A DNA stretch of 64,000 bases, from positions 1,054,001 to 1,118,000 of the forward strand of contig CAVQVS010000006.1 in assembly GCA_963717215.1 (NCBI GenBank). The letters are read 5' to 3'. Positions 62,337-64,000 of this stretch are shown here, piece after piece (position 1 is the stretch's first letter; the number at the start of each line of letters is the position of its first letter). The DNA comes from Roseiarcus sp963717215 (GTDB lineage: Bacteria; Pseudomonadota; Alphaproteobacteria; Rhizobiales; Beijerinckiaceae). The notes below the pieces were generated by a model. The model was not told the DNA's origin. It saw only the letters and a program-made list of their open reading frames with translations, and searched no databases. The position numbers were made by a program, and so were the translations under genes.

Positions 62337-63207
62337 CTCCACGTCTCGGTGCCGTTGACGATGCTATATATATATATGGCAATCCCCGTTTCTTTAGTTG
62401 ATCATTTACCCATTTTTCTGGGAGCGATTTAGGTTGAGGCCCAGTAAATTCAGCGGAATATTGATGTTGCAACTGCAGCTGCAGTTGATGCAACTGCCAT
62501 TGTGACTGCATGACTCTGCCCATCTCAGTGTCAAGAAAACCTGGGGGAAAACTAGGCGCTCCGCCGCCGCCCCCGCCGAGCGGACCGCCACCGTTGCCGC
62601 CTGGAGTAATACCCCCGCCCCCTCCGCCGCCCCCAGCGTCAATTGAGCCGTCGGGAGCTACTCGAATGCCGCCCCCGCCGCCGCCGCCCCCACCAAAGAA
62701 TTGAGCGTCCCCGCCCGACCCGGATTTTATTGTCCCATCAGATTTTTTCTCTGCACCTCCGCCGCCGTTTGGATCGCCCCGTGACTCTCCTCCTAAGAGG
62801 CGGGCTGTCTCGCCTTTATTTTGTATCGCTTCAATAACTTTTCCTGTGAAGTCTACGGCGGAAATGGGTGGAGAATAGTTTCTCCATTCGTAGACCCCTA
62901 TTCCTCCGAGAATCAGAACCGAAAGGACCACAACAATTAGTTTATGCCACCACTTCAAACGCCATAGATGGTCAAACGTAAACGTCGCCAACATGATAAG
63001 GCAGAACGCGATACCGAGATAAGTTAAAGCCGCGCCCACGGTTATAACTCCCGCACTGGCGAGAGAGGCGACAACCGCACCAAAAACGAGGGCGATGACA
63101 ACGCCCATAGCGGTATCGGCCAAGTATCTGACGCATTTCTGGCCCGTCGTTTCTGCGATTGGAGTTACAGTCTGCATGCGCGCGGATTCAAACCCATTCA
63201 ATTGCAC
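62311..63207 (-). CDS. IS passenger: glycine-rich membrane protein
   Basis: 298 residues, or 288 from the ATG near 63177 (MQTVTPIAETTG). Three hydrophobic segments (TAMGVVIALVFGAVVASLAS, LTYLGIAFCLIMLATF, LIVVVLSVLILGGIGVY) are followed by a long Gly-rich region with several runs of six to nine Gly and a Gln/Leu-rich stretch (QLHQLQLQLQHQY). The end covers a TATATATATA run. It is convergent with and slightly overlaps the transposase. No family recognised; passenger genes in IS1595 elements are known but vary widely. Confidence 0.6.
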   Translation of the reverse strand: MQLNGFESARMQTVTPIAETTGQKCVRYLADTAMGVVIALVFGAVVASLASAGVITVGAALTYLGIAFCLIMLATFTFDHLWRLKWWHKLIVVVLSVLILGGIGVYEWRNYSPPISAVDFTGKVIEAIQNKGETARLLGGESRGDPNGGGGAEKKSDGTIKSGSGGDAQFFGGGGGGGGGIRVAPDGSIDAGGGGGGGGITPGGNGGGPLGGGGGGAPSFPPGFLDTEMGRVMQSQWQLHQLQLQLQHQYSAEFTGPQPKSLPEKWVNDQLKKRGLPYIYIASSTAPRRGVRSRERRS

Positions 63208-63252
63208 TCCTTGACATCGCTTGAGTGCGATGTCAAGTTCGGGATAATCGCC

Positions 63253-63709
63253 TTTTTGTTTCTCGCCCGCCGGAGCGCTCTCGGAAAGGGCGGAGCGTGG
63301 ATGGCCGGGTCAAGCCCGGCCAAAACGGCCCGAGTGCAAAGATCCGACCCCGCAACCTCAATCAACAGCTACCGCCATAAGCGCCGACAAGTTATTGCAG
63401 AAAATCAGAATTCAAGCTAAGCTTGCTCGATGAACAATCCTACCGTTCAAATGTGTTACGACCGGAGACTGTCTCTGCTCCAGACGGCTCAAGCGGGGGA
63501 AAACCGACAGGAAAATTTTTTTGCGGTTTTTCCCGTGTAACCCATTGAAAAGGCTCGTTTCGCACGAGAGAATCCAAGGAAATCCAAACAAATCCAAGGC
63601 TCAAAAGCGAGAGCTTTCGCGCCAAAACGGGGACGGCCCAAGACAATCCAAATGAAACGGCCGGACCAAGGCCTCGGGCTCGATGGGGCCAAGGAACCGC
63701 AGGGAGACC
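63253..63709. other. Intergenic region with repeats, right of the IS element
   Basis: 457 bases with no supported gene. It holds the target duplication, the inverted palindromic repeat (63296-63321), the second direct repeat (63376-63393) and three tandem 10-base units beginning AATCCAA (63571-63600), with a fourth partial copy near 63645. Confidence 0.6.
63296..63327. repeat. Palindromic intergenic repeat, copy 4 (inverted)
   Basis: CGTGGATGGCCGGGTC then AAGCCCGGCC is the exact reverse complement of copy 3 at 61264-61292. Confidence 0.7.
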
Positions 63710-64000
63710 TCAAGGCTCCTTGCGCCACCAGCTCGCAAGATCGACGCCGAACAGGGGCGTCTTGTCCGGACGCCCGAGTTTGGCGGAATAAGCAATCCAC
63801 TGCTCAGGCGAGTAATACAAAGGCACGATGTAGAATCCGGAGATGAGCAGCCGGTCCAGCGCCCGCACTGCGGCGACGAAGTCGTCGTTGGTGTCAGCCG
63901 CCAGAATCGCGGCGATCATGGCGTCCACCGCGGGCGAGGCGACCCCGGAGATGTTGTAGGCGCCCTGCGCTTTGGCGGCCGCCGAGCTCCAGCGGCCCCG
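63710..64000 (-). CDS. ABC transporter peptide/oligopeptide-type substrate-binding protein (SBP_bac_5), C-terminal part
   Basis: Only the last 96 codons are in the window; the gene continues to the right. Seen: GAYNISGVASPAVDAMIAAI, VAAVRALDRLLISGFYIVPL, YYSPEQWIAYSAKLGRPDKT and a final FGVDLASWWRKEP. This arrangement (NISGVASPAVDAL, RALDRVL..YxVPxWY) is typical of YejA-like family 5 binding proteins, which deliver peptides or microcin-like ligands to an ABC importer. The protein would be periplasmic. The permease and ATPase genes, if present, follow it downstream leftward, but none is seen to the left. Confidence 0.85.
   Translation of the reverse strand, partial: RGRWSSAAAKAQGAYNISGVASPAVDAMIAAILAADTNDDFVAAVRALDRLLISGFYIVPLYYSPEQWIAYSAKLGRPDKTPLFGVDLASWWRKEP

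Larger units (their letters stand above)
61361..63252 (+). mobile_element. Complete IS1595-family insertion sequence with passenger gene, 1,892 bp
   Basis: Terminal inverted repeats of 23 bp with one mismatch: GGCGATTATCCCG at 61361 continuing to 61383, and its complement ending CGGGATAATCGCC at 63252. Both ends are flanked by the 8-bp direct repeat TTTTTGTT (61353-61360 and 63253-63260), the target duplication expected for IS1595 elements. Inside are the transposase (61430-62336) and a convergent membrane-protein gene (62311-63207). It landed among palindromic intergenic repeats. Confidence 0.9.

Noticed and set aside
62510..62704. Plus-strand proline-rich frame in the IS
   Set aside because: It is the complement of the glycine runs of the passenger gene; no ribosome site.

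Overview
The window is GC-rich and looks like an alphaproteobacterium of the Hyphomicrobiales, probably a methylotroph or methanotroph relative (Methylocystaceae/Beijerinckiaceae-like). Evidence: ethylmalonyl-CoA mutase next to crotonyl-CoA carboxylase/reductase (ethylmalonyl-CoA pathway), an rpiA - DUF2059 - gor run, a Rhizobiales-type IF-3 N-terminus, a DUF2336 protein, a PEPxxWA-CTERM protein and several small proteins of Rhizobiales type. The genus is inferred, not proven.

Layout. 1-24.8 kb: a surface-glycan locus with sugar reductases/epimerases, a two-domain glycosyltransferase, a SPINDLY-like glycosyltransferase, several methyltransferases (C-methyl, zinc-ribbon and FkbM types), acyltransferase, sulfotransferase-like, PhyH dioxygenase, DegT/WecE aminotransferase, WbqC, PglD-like acyltransferase, a five-bladed-propeller glycosidase-like protein, and all four enzymes for GDP-D-glycero-D-manno-heptose (gmhA, hddA, gmhB, hddC). 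25.0-30.4 kb: two large repeat proteins with different N-terminal repeats but the same six-repeat C-terminal module and similar downstream DNA. 30.7-40.5 kb: central metabolism (ecm, ccr, rpiA, gor), a K+ channel and small conserved proteins. 40.7-47.6 kb: priA, rplS, an amidohydrolase, a PadR regulator with a clear operator, remnants of a multicopper oxidase and an ABC binding protein, and infC. 47.7-54.2 kb: an MFS exporter and a TetR-controlled RND efflux operon. 54.3-60.9 kb: sterol desaturase family protein, CitE/MaoC pair, DUF2336, DsbA/FrnE-like and PEP-CTERM genes. 61-63.7 kb: palindromic repeats and a complete IS1595-family element with target duplications and a passenger gene. The window ends inside a peptide-type ABC binding protein.

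How the genes fit. The first 25 kb would build, decorate (methyl, sulfate, acyl, amino sugar, heptose) and assemble a surface polysaccharide or protein glycan. The adjacent repeat proteins and the PEP-CTERM protein are candidate surface partners. The ecm/ccr pair serves acetyl-CoA assimilation; the CitE/MaoC pair is of related chemistry.

Caution. Nine genes, including essential priA, are interrupted by a total of about fifteen single-base frameshifts, many in short homopolymers. This fits residual sequencing indels better than mass pseudogenization, so those genes are annotated as joined reading frames. By contrast the acyltransferase fragment (7.7 kb) and the oxidase/binding-protein remnants (46.0-46.95 kb, with a 50-bp inversion) look like real decay or rearrangement.
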